Positions 27,901 through 37,662 of a DNA stretch of 64,000 nt are shown here, one piece after another (the first letter of the stretch is position 1; every line of letters starts with the position of its first letter). Where the stretch lies: assembly GCF_001949145.1 (NCBI RefSeq), contig NW_019091422.1, forward strand, positions 490,689 to 554,688, read 5' to 3'. The notes under the pieces are model-generated. The model searched no databases. It saw only the letters and a list, made by a program, of their open reading frames with translations, and was not told the origin of the DNA. This stretch comes from Acanthaster planci. Lineage: Eukaryota; Echinodermata; Asteroidea; Valvatida; Acanthasteridae. A program made the translations under genes and the position numbers.

Positions 27901-30900
27901 TGTACTTGCTGGCCAAACCTGGCTGCTGCATTGGGCAACCTATACAGGCCTTAAAACTGATCGCTTCTCAACAATGGAGCATTGACAATGTACGGGGTAC
28001 ACACAGGTCGCACAGGTGTGTACAGAGGTATTCCAATGGGTGAGCAGGAAGTGGCCTAACCAGAGAACATGAGAGGGGTAAGGTGCCCGAGCCACTTTGG
28101 AGTGAAAAGCCTCGGAAAGAACCTTCTATGTGCCATGGAAATCGACAAGAACCCTCTGCGGTACATTTGTTTATTTCACCCACACGACGACCCAGAAACC
28201 AACGTGATTGAAGTACATGTACACAAAACAAAGAGCTCATATTTGTTAGAATATCCTAATTGAAACAAAACCCAAATGGATGGAGAAAAACCGGCCTTAA
28301 GATATTTTTTGTGGAACCAGGTCAAATATGAGTACGCGTACAGTTTCAACTACATTTTAGACATTATTCCTAGAATTAGCAGTACACATGGAGACCATGT
28401 TTGCTGAGCATCAACGCAGGCCTACAAACAGAGGCCTACAGTAAATGTTTATCCTGGTTCAGTAGTCTTCAAGCTAAAAGAGAGCCATTACAGCGTTTGA
28501 TGGGCTTACTAACATAATGTAGCACTGGCCTCCTGGCAGAGGCCTCAACTATTATCCGGTAGCATTAAAGTATTAATGATGTCTGTTGGGCACAGAGCTG
28601 AACTCAGAGACATCGTTAAATTCTAATTAATGTCCCAGTGGGACATCGGGTCCTTTTGCCAGCACTCAAATAAGCTCTCAACCTCAGCCCATTATTGCAT
28701 AAATGTCCAGCATGAACTCTATTTTTTCCCCCTCCTTTCAGATACTGCGCAAGTGGATCTTAAGGTGAATGATCTCTTACACAAAAAAGAGTGATTGATG
28801 CAGTTGCTATTCTTGGGTCCCGAGTACACTTACCATTTTCGGGCAGTAATGCACAGAAAAAAAAAAGGTCCTGCGGTTTGAGACTGATCAACGTCTTCAG
28901 ATCTGTTTAATGCCAGAGTGTATATGAGTTGACATTTGAGGGTGTGTGACAAAATACTTTTCTGGTTCCCTTGCATGAGAAATAATACTGGTGTTTACAG
29001 AGTTCGAAATGCTAAAGGTAAAATATTGCATAGTCTACAGATCTGGGCGCAGTGACTGAGGGAAATCAGCTTACTACAAGAACACAGGAAGGTCAATGCA
29101 AAGGCATCAATTGATTTGCAAGAACTCTGGGAATACTGATGTTTACCGTACATTTCATCCTTAAGAGTAACCTTAACACATTTGCGTCCATGTATCCCAC
29201 CCACTGCTACTGTGAGACAAGAACAGAAAAGGAACTTGTGTTCACAACAAGGGCTTCAACAGCACCGGTACACCATCATGAGATTTATGTTCCTTTCGAT
29301 GAAATACACACGGCCATGAAGAGTTCTAAAGACATCTCGTCGATAACGTTTACACATCAAAGCTCAAACTTGTCGATGTAAATCCAAGTTTGAAAGTAAG
29401 CCTTTCCCCTCACATACAGTGGGGGAGGTACATGTAGGGGGGGCACTCAATATTCTCTCGATGTTTTCTTTATGTTTTTTCCGTTGTATGTATACCTATT
29501 TTTCCCCCTCTTTTTAAGCTGTTTTCCTTTTTCCGCTTTTCGATATTTTACTGGATTTTAAATGTAAATTTTCAGCTATTTTGCAATAATGAAGAATCTT
29601 TTTCTGGGGATGACTCTGATATATTTGTATATTTGAGGCAATGTTTATATTACGATCTTGTTGTATTTCTTTTTCTTGTTAATGAGGGTCCCAAAAGATC
29701 AGCTTCTGCTCAATGAAGATGGTTTAAATTTGAAAAACCACTTCTATCCCCTCCTCCCCCGCACAAATGATTTAAATTGACGGCCTCAAGACATCTAAGA
29801 TTTATTTTTGAATCAATTTCACATGCCACATTAAAAACATGACATTCACTGAACAATATCCAAATGTACATTATTTCCAAAATATTGTCTCAAACTTGTA
29901 TGAATTAACGCAGTTCATACAATTCTGCATATATGATTAAATCCTATGCATTTTCAATTTGCACACACCTGTCAATTTGTGATCCTTTGTTTTTCAAAAG
30001 GATGGCATTAATTCAACACTCAAACGACACTCCAACCTGTGCATGGAATATTGATAGATTGAACTTCAAGCTCTTTCAACTGCTTTGACAGGTTTGCTAC
30101 AAGTAATATTCCTAACCATTTAACAAAGGAGAAAAAAACCACTTCACTCTGGGAGGCAACCATGGTGGAACACAATGCACACATGGCTTATGTTCACATG
30201 CATACATCTGAAATGTCCACGGCAATCTAATTACCGTAGCCAAATACATGCGAGTGTTTGACTTGTGTAATTTTATGTGCCGTATAATGATGGGCTGCCT
30301 CATGCATATGAAATATGGCCACTCCTCTATCTGGAAACATCAGGCGCCAACGGAAGACTTTGAGAGAGGCTTGGTAGCGGCAAACAACCGCTATTTTTTG
30401 CCAGTTCTGGGCATGCACGCAGAGTTCTGGGCATGGACGGTAGTTCTGAGCACAGGCACAAGTGTAGAAAAGGACCGGTTTGTCTGCCACCACGAAGTAT
30501 CTCCAAGTCTCCCATGTCAATCGCAACTCTGCAATTCCAGCTGTTTCTGTTCCTCTTTTTTGGGGGGTGTGAGGGATACGCACTTCCCTGTTCATTTTTA
30601 TCTCCGTCTCTTTTAGGCAACTTCCTTGTTTACGTTATAATTTGAAAGCCTCTCGTGTTGTCGCAATAGACACAGGTGTTCACTGAATAGCCGCATGCCC
30701 CGGCGTACAATGGGCAGAGCTATACAAACATGAATAACAAACCACCACATGCATATTTTTGCACATGACACGCACACAACAGAATAATGACTTTCATGTT
30801 CACAACAAAATGCCATTCCCAATTTTATGTATCCTCCTAGTGCTCACGCAACGTGAACTGAAAAAATGTGAAACGTGCACTTACGCTCGTACAATGTCCA

Positions 30901-31293
30901 TACATGTATATTTTGTTTTTAAAAAAAAAAAAAGGAATCAAGACGCAGCTTACAATGTAGGTTAATTTATGGCTAGATGTTGGGAAATGAAGCAACGTAC
31001 ATGTACATGTACCAGCATGCACTGTATTTCTTCCTGGGAGGGATGCCAGCCAATCTGCATAATGTATGTAATTTATACCACAACGACATGTGCATGTAGG
31101 TTCACAGTATGTTATTTACCACTGCAGTACACTGTGCATGTATGGCACCTCTGTTCTGTGTGCATGCAAGAGCACAGTATTTCGTGTTGACACATGTACG
31201 CACTCATCTGGGACATTTCTCCATGTACCGGTATGTGGACACAACAACTGTGGGTCTGCGTGCATCCATGTTCTGCATGTACAAAAATAAACG

Positions 31294-31792
31294 GGACAGC
31301 AAAAGAAACTTGCCACTTCTGTCAAAGGCCACACATAAAAATTCACCCCATGGAAATAAACATTTTTTGTAACACAGANNNNNNNNNNNNNNNNNNNNNN
31401 NNNNNNNNNNNNNNNNNNNNNNNNNNNNNNNNNNNNNNNNNNNNNNNNNNNNNNNNNNNNNNNNNNNNNNNNNNNNNNNNNNNNNNNNNNNNNNNNNNNN
31501 NNNNNNNNNNNNNNNNNNNNNNNNNNNNNNNNNNNNNNNNNNNNNNNNNNNNNNNNNNNNNNNNNNNNNNNNNNNNNNNNNNNNNNNNNNNNNNNNNNNN
31601 NNNNNNNNNNNNNNNNNNNNNNNNNNNNNNNNNNNNNNNNNNNNNNNNNNNNNNNNNNNNNNNNNNNNNNNNNNNNNNNNNNNNNNNNNNNNNNNNNNNN
31701 NNNNNNNNNNNNNNNNNNNNNNNNNNNNNNNNNNNNNNNNNNNNNNNNNNNNNNNNNNNNNNNNNNNNNGTGGCAAGTTTCTTTTGCTGTCC
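31294..31792. repeat. Foldback element with perfect 23-bp inverted ends enclosing the assembly gap
   Basis: Positions 31294-31316 (beginning GGACAGCAAAAGAAAC) and 31770-31792 (ending TTTCTTTTGCTGTCC) are exact reverse complements over 23 bp. The second arm abuts the N-run directly, and the first lies about 60 bp to its left. This is either a transposon-like element whose middle could not be assembled or a long hairpin that broke the assembly. Confidence 0.7.
31379..31769. other. Assembly gap (391 N)
   Basis: An uninterrupted run of N. Its true length is unknown. Reading frames drawn across it are artefacts. Confidence 1.
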
Positions 31793-33430
31793 AGTGTAGA
31801 ATACATGTACGCGTACATGTACATACACCGTACATGTACATGTGCACATGACTACATTTTTGAAAATCAGGATTATGTACACACGTAATATAGACATATC
31901 CGGTATACAAGCATCAGAGTCAGTTGAGCATAGTGGAATTTAGTGCTGCCATGATCAATTGTAATTTGCTTCATGGTGAGGACAGACATCCTGTATTGAA
32001 AAAAATAAATAAACAAGGATATTGCAACACTAAATTTCAGGATAGTCCTCATAATGGTGTACCATCAGAAATCGTTGGGTGCCTGGAAGAAGGTTGTTAC
32101 TGCTTACAACCTTCTGCCAGGAAGCATAATCGCTGCCAAAAAAAGGACCTATGTATGCAACTGTTTTATTTTAATGAAATATAAAGATTTCTTTGCAAAT
32201 ACATGTAGTTACAAAAAAATTTCCCAAGTCATTGGATAAGTTGTACAAAGGTTACTTTTTGCACAGCCTGTGTTCATTTTGTTGTAAAATTTATCCGTTT
32301 TTACTAAATAAAGAGAGTTTTTCTTCAGCCCTTTCACTGGGAACATTTTTTCTGCTGTGATCATGCTTCCGGGCAAAAGGGCGTACGCTAGCTTACCGGT
32401 ACGACCTTTTGCTGGGCACACGACCAAATGTAAAAGCTTTCGCTTTAAGCAGTCATTGTACAAAAAAAAGTTGTCTTATCTTTGCATCTACAACAAGGTA
32501 CATGTAGCCTAAACGCAGAGCTTTTCCTGAAACAATAAGAGGGGTACCTGTACATGTACCAGCAGAACGTACCGCTATATTTCTACAAGATACAATGGAA
32601 CCAGATAATGAAAATTTTATTACTGTCATATTTTTAAATCGTTTATTACATATGCACAAGTCCCCCTAGCAATCCTACACAAGTATGCCTACTGTAGCTC
32701 TCGCACATCTACAGTATAAAACAAGAATGCATAATGTACGGTACTGTGCGTAATCGTGCCGTACATACGTACTTCAAACCTTTGCTTTCCCTATCTGCCT
32801 TCTTGTACCTGCTGTTCTTCCAAAAACAACTATCACTAACAAATCACTGTACGAACAACAGGTACATATGAGCCATTTCAAATCTGACAGGAAGACACAT
32901 TGTATTGCACCTGCCTGGACTCTCAATTTATTAATACATAGGGGGGGCCTGCGCGTAGCCTGCTGTGTGCCCAACACAAAACAGCCCTCACATTAACATG
33001 TTAATGCATGGCATATTTGATTACGCTGACCATGCTTCGATAACAGACGAGGCGCAGGCCCACATCAGGTGCACATCATTGGATGAGGAAAGTCTGCTGA
33101 TCAATCCCAGGCACTGTTGGGATATGAACCAGCTCTGGGCAAATAGTTTGACATTGAAATCAGAAATGTTGACCTGTACCGTATGCTATGAGCATACTAA
33201 CCTTTCTGTTTTGTTTTTGGTTTTGTTTTTTTTTAATGATCATACTTACATGTAACATCTGTAATGTACACGTAAATCATGTATTTGGTCACTGCCAGCC
33301 AGGGGCCTTCTAACATCACAACTTCATTCTGAAAGTAGATCTCACTAAAACCCAATTCTGTCACAGTTTTGAAACTGCACGCAGTTACGACCCGTACAGC
33401 CAGGAACCTTGGCGTGTAAATTAAATTATT

Positions 33431-33548
33431 AGGCTGTGTCCAAAACCAGTTTCTGGGGCTATGGCTATGTCTACTGTCTACAAGGTCTGCATACAAAGGT
33501 AAGCCAAGCTCCAGATACATGTACATGATTCAGTAAGGCGGCCGGCCT
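33431..33548. repeat. Miniature inverted-repeat element, family B, copy 3
   Basis: It starts AGGCTGTGTCCAAAACCAGT, with interior GGCTATGTCTACTGTCTAC, and ends in AAGGCGGCCGGCCT, the degenerate complement of the start. It is diverged from copies 1 and 2 and probably trimmed on the right. Confidence 0.55.
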
Positions 33549-33976
33549 GCAGTACTGGTACCGTTTTTCTGTAGCCTTAGTTAATTCACAATCCACAATG
33601 TGAAGGCTGTGCGCTACATGCACTTCACTGATAAATCTATACTTGTAAATGCAAAGGTGGCGTAATTAAGGGGGACAGGGCATGGGTTGGGTCCTCCCCT
33701 CAAAGCCTGTACCCCCTCCTCCTGCGTGTCCCCTCCCTCTCCCCTTTAGAAAAGGGGGAAAAATCTGGTACATGTAGTTACATGTACATGATCACTGTAG
33801 ATGAGGAAGTATCTCTATTTACAAAAGATTTAAGAATTGTGACCCAATGATGAGCCCTGGGCAGCAAGCTGCATGGTCACAGGCATGGACACACGGATGT
33901 CGTTTCGCAACACGGTGACTGTGGGCAAAGTAAGATTTGCCTAAACGTCTGCACACACAGCATTCAGCACTTTAAC

Positions 33977-34048
33977 TTCATTCTGGGATTTGCTTTTTAT
34001 TTCATTCTGGGATTTGCTTTTTATTTCATTCTGGGATTTGCTTTTTAT
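33977..34048. repeat. Tandem repeat, 24 bp x 3
   Basis: Three exact consecutive copies of a 24-bp unit (TTCATTCTGGGATTTGCTTT followed by TTAT), then a partial match. It lies in the arrestin intron. Confidence 0.95.
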
Positions 34049-34692
34049 TTTAGGGTATTGTTAACTCTTCCACTCTATAACTAAGCGCACGATCGTAAAT
34101 GCATACACTGATTCCACACTGGAAAAAAGTCAACCAAATACATGTACATAATACTTCAACATTAGGTGTTCATCATACACATTTCAAAGTGAATATCAAC
34201 ATACAACTGCAGGCCAAATAATTGATAGGGCGGTATTTGGCCTGTGTGTAATCCTATTTTCTAAGTGACTGATCAAACTTGTACCGTGACGACAGGCCTC
34301 CTTTTCCAGTTCATAAATTATAAATATGCATCAGTATGACCAGTGTTGCGTGAGACCGATCTTTTATAGCATGGACTTCCCTGAAATGCACATCATTTCA
34401 GGGCTGATAAAACAAACTGCATCCCATCAGATTACTGCCAAGTACAACAGCCCTCCTAATGATCTCCCACCTAGCCGGTGTCCATGGTAACCAGATGGAT
34501 ACATCAGCTTCTATTTTTCACACCTCCATTTATACCAGTAAGCGTGGCCCCGAGCGTTACAGATCACGTCAGCAGCAATCTAAGGAATTCATAATCCGTG
34601 AGGTTTTTTAAATGCTTTTATAAGACGCTCTTTCAGTATTTGAGAATGGATGTACGGTATTTTCTGTATTACGTTCACTTTTAATTAAAACC

Positions 34693-34937
34693 AGGAGTCA
34701 ATTTCATAGAGCTGCTTAAGCACTGAATTTGCTTAAGCATGAAAAAACGTTGCTTGACAAATCAGGTTACCAGCCAAAATTCCATGTGATGTATATTGGT
34801 TTGGAATGGTACTCACCTGTCTTTTGGTTAGCCTGACAATCACGTAGATTTCAAGCAGGTAACCTTTATTTTTTAAGCAAGATTTTTTTGTGCTTAAGCA
34901 GATTTTGTGCTTGAGCAGCTCTATGAAATTGGCCCCT
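34693..34937. repeat. Miniature inverted-repeat element, family C, copy 2
   Basis: A well-preserved foldback of about 245 bp. Its ends, AGGAGTCAATTTCATAGAGC and GCTCTATGAAATTGGCCCCT, are near-perfect reverse complements. Inner inverted segments include CAGGTTACC paired with GGTAACCT. I recall this type of CAATTTCATAGAGCTGCTTAAGC element as common in marine deuterostome genomes, but I cannot verify a family name. Confidence 0.8.
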
Positions 34938-36309
34938 GATTCAAACTAGAATTTTTGGGTCAACTGGATTTTCACATGTTCAGATTTGACTTCCAATTAA
35001 TTCCTTTCTGAAACATGATATCATGTGGATTTATGCAACACATACATAAAAAAATGCATCATGTACCAGCAGTTTTTTAAATATCATCTAGACCTTGCTG
35101 TCGTCTTTCTGTCTTATGTAGAAATTAATGCTACCGTGTACTACTATCTTTGTCATATAGTGCTACAGAAAAATAAGCTACCGGTACTGTTCTGATGCCT
35201 CTAACACCTGATACCATCCTGGTTTTTTCCCATCAACCACAGGACCTTCGATAATATCTATGGAAAACATCAGACTTTTCAATACATGTAGGCAGGAGTC
35301 CCATCTGAGCATCACTTGACAGCTTGTGCGCAAACTCTATGACACTGGTCCGCAAATACACAGTGATTGTGTTTTCTAAGTAAATGGCTCCAAATTTTTC
35401 CCAGCTCAATTTGGCTTTTGACGGTGGTTTAGGACACACTGTTGCTTACTGATGACTGATGATATCTCGCTGCATACATGAATGGCATTCTTCCCTAGGT
35501 TTTGGCTTCAAGGCAGCTTCGGGTAAATGGTAAAATACATGTACATGCTTATGCCAGCCAATGATGTCACGGTAAAACAGTACACGCACGTGTATGCATG
35601 TGCATAATTTATGTTTACAATATCCCCCCCAAAAAAAGTCTTCCCTGCCCGATGCCGTTCTGGACCCAACAGATGGCATCCCAAATTAATGCATGTACAT
35701 GCAATTAGACATGCAGATGGTAAAACAATTTATTAGCAGTGGCGAGATGTATACAATCCGGACCATTGCACTTTGCAGCCTGTGTCATTGTGGTGTTGAG
35801 AACAGTCGCACTGATGGGCTTCATGGCCTGTTTCTGCCACCAAAGGCTAAGAACGCGTGTACATGTAAATTTAAACTTTACTGACTCCTTTTTAAACAGT
35901 TCCATGAGATTAGACCTGATGCAAAGTAACTTGAGAGTGAATAATGGTGAAATTACCAGGTAATCTAGGCTACCTGACAATGACTGACAAATTATATCTG
36001 TACATGTACATATATGTACTTTTATCCTTGAAAACTGTCAACAGCAGCATCGTGTCCTAGAGACCAGGTCTTGGCAGAATCAGTCCCAAACACCCCCACT
36101 TTATCAAAACTTGTCGGTAACTTTAACAGAGTTGCAATTGGGGACAGTTTGTTAGGGTTAGGCTTGCTGTGACGTTTGCATGCGTACAAATTATTTTACA
36201 ATGAGCAAGCAACATGAATAATGTACAGATTCAATTTAGCATAATTTCCAATCAGTGTCCTCTCCAGAAAACATCAATAATAGAAAAAACTGATTTGATT
36301 GTACTTCAC

Positions 36310-36503
36310 CTCGTGCCCTGCTTCTTGTTGTCCGCGCAGTCTCCACCTGCGGCGGGGCCGTTGGTGGTTTGGTTACCCGAGGTGGCCGGCGGGGTTTTCG
36401 GGGTCGTGTTGGTCGCAGCCATGGGACATTCCGGACGCTGCGAAACGGACTCATGGTGATGGTCGTCCGCAGACGCCAGCAACTGCTCTACAATAGTCGT
36501 CAT
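36310..36503 (-). CDS. ARRB: Beta-arrestin, alternative first coding exon 1a (long N-terminus)
   Basis: This exon encodes a 64-residue N-terminal extension beginning MTTIVEQLLASADDHHHES and ending ADNKKQGT, plus two bases (AG). The donor is AG|gtgaag. Joined to the 31-bp exon at 10578-10608 it reads KKQGTR then VFKKSCPNGK. This matches the family N-terminus, where a short leader ending G-T-R precedes V-F-K-K-x-S-P-N-x-K (known for vertebrate ARRB1/ARRB2). Arrestins bind phosphorylated G-protein-coupled receptors, block G-protein coupling and scaffold clathrin endocytosis and MAP kinases; the VFKK strand is the first beta-strand of the N-domain. The extension is His-rich, then Thr/Pro/Ala/Asn-rich, and looks disordered. 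An in-frame internal Met at residue 28 could give a shorter product. The exon lies 1.15 kb from the divergent PELP1 start, so it probably uses a shared promoter region. The splice and frame fit are seen directly; use of this start in vivo is inferred. Confidence 0.85.
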
Positions 36504-37654
36504 TTCTCTCCTGTTTGCCTGTCAGTACCCCAAGAAAATGGCGAGCTGGGTTTTTAAAGATGTAAACTGAACGGAAATCTGTGTCGTGTTAAAGAAACGA
36601 AGGCAGTGAGTCTCTACACAGAGGATGGTGACACCAAACGAACAGCAACCAACTGACCAACCTCGACCGAAATATTTGCGACTGAGAGACCAGAACACCT
36701 CTCAGCCTCGTCAAAAAAAGTAAACGTGACGGGAAGGTAAATTCCACGGCCGGAATACTGCTTCCGCTCCGTGAATTCCGAGTTAAACTGGGAGATATGG
36801 CGCCCAGATTCAACCACAAATTTTTCACAACACAGCCCGTCCCACACAGTCTTCAACAAAATACATAAAACATTAATCTGTGGAAGTTAGTCTGGCTCGA
36901 TCCCCCATTTGTTTGTGCGAGTTTTTTACGCTACGGGATGGGTCAAAGAGGGGCGGGAATCAGATACTGCTCGGCTACGTATCTACATACCTAGTACCTA
37001 AGTAACAAAACTTCGTTGCAACATTTTGAGCTCTTTTCAAGCCTGTAAATTCTCTAAATTTAATGTGGCTATGTTCCATCATTGCCCTAGGTCCTCTTAT
37101 CGAAGCTCTTATCATGCCAATGGATAATGCGCCGCCTCGTGGCGCTGTGCTATCTTCAACCTCCACAATCGCGTTGGTAGATCTTGCCATCCCTCTTTCA
37201 TCGTAAACTTTTGGGATTTCCTTCATGGATGAAAAATTCATTTAACAAATATTAAAAACAAATCCCACAACTTTTGATATGATTTCATCAAGATACAGAA
37301 GAAAATCAGAAGTATTTTCATATCCTCGTCCGATTTGCTATATCTAATTTTGCTCTATGGGCGAAATCATCTTACAGAGGTCATGGAGAAAGCAAGTTAA
37401 AGAAATCTTTACTACGACGAAGAACAAAAAGGATCTATTTTGAGGTAAAGTGATTACTGATGACGGGATACACCACAAGTTTTTATTTTACCTAAGATAT
37501 GCACTGCCCCTCCCACCGCAGTAATTGCAGTGCATTCCTTGACAACGCCCACAACTCAAAATAGTACCGCTACAGCGAGCCGCTCGCACAATCGAGCACG
37601 TACACATCAAACATGTGGTGGCGCTATTCATAATTTACAGACTCGAGATTCAAG
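36504..37654. promoter_or_regulatory. Divergent intergenic promoter region, arrestin exon 1a / PELP1
   Basis: This is the 1.15-kb space between two start codons on opposite strands, relatively rich in CpG near both genes (36350-36850 and 37560-37660) compared with the intronic flank. Both promoters must lie here unless an upstream untranslated exon exists. Near PELP1 the sequence runs into an ATGGCG start motif; near the arrestin no TATA box is evident. There is no open reading frame of note: the frames at 36589-36859 and 36975-37241 have no recognisable features. Confidence 0.65.
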
Positions 37655-37662
37655 ATGGCGCA
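37651..37662 (+). promoter_or_regulatory. TISU/YY1-like start-codon element of PELP1
   Basis: The start codon sits in CAAGATGGCGCA. This fits the YY1 site AANATGGCG and 10 of the 12 positions of the TISU consensus (SAASATGGCGGC). TISU elements act both as a YY1 transcription element and as a translation initiator for very short 5' UTRs. The match is seen in the sequence; the function is inferred. Confidence 0.6.

Larger units (their letters stand above)
14989..36309. other. Arrestin upstream intron (between exon 1a and exon 1b), possible 1b promoter at its 3' end
   Basis: About 21 kb of intronic DNA relative to the 1a transcript. The part immediately above 14988 must hold the promoter and 5' UTR of exon 1b if that exon is a real start. 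The remainder is repeat-rich: elements at 17771-17922, 31294-31792 (with the assembly gap), 33431-33548 and 34693-34937, a 24-bp tandem repeat at 33977-34048, and very frequent TACATGTA motifs. No plus- or minus-strand reading frame here has a recognisable domain or paired splice sites. Confidence 0.65.

Noticed and set aside
30227-30620. Three overlapping frames of about 100-120 codons on both strands
   Set aside because: Mutual shadows in a locally GC-richer patch; none shows homology or splice context.
31116-31910. Long open frames spanning 31.1-31.9 kb on both strands
   Set aside because: They run through 391 N bases; the length is an artefact of the gap.
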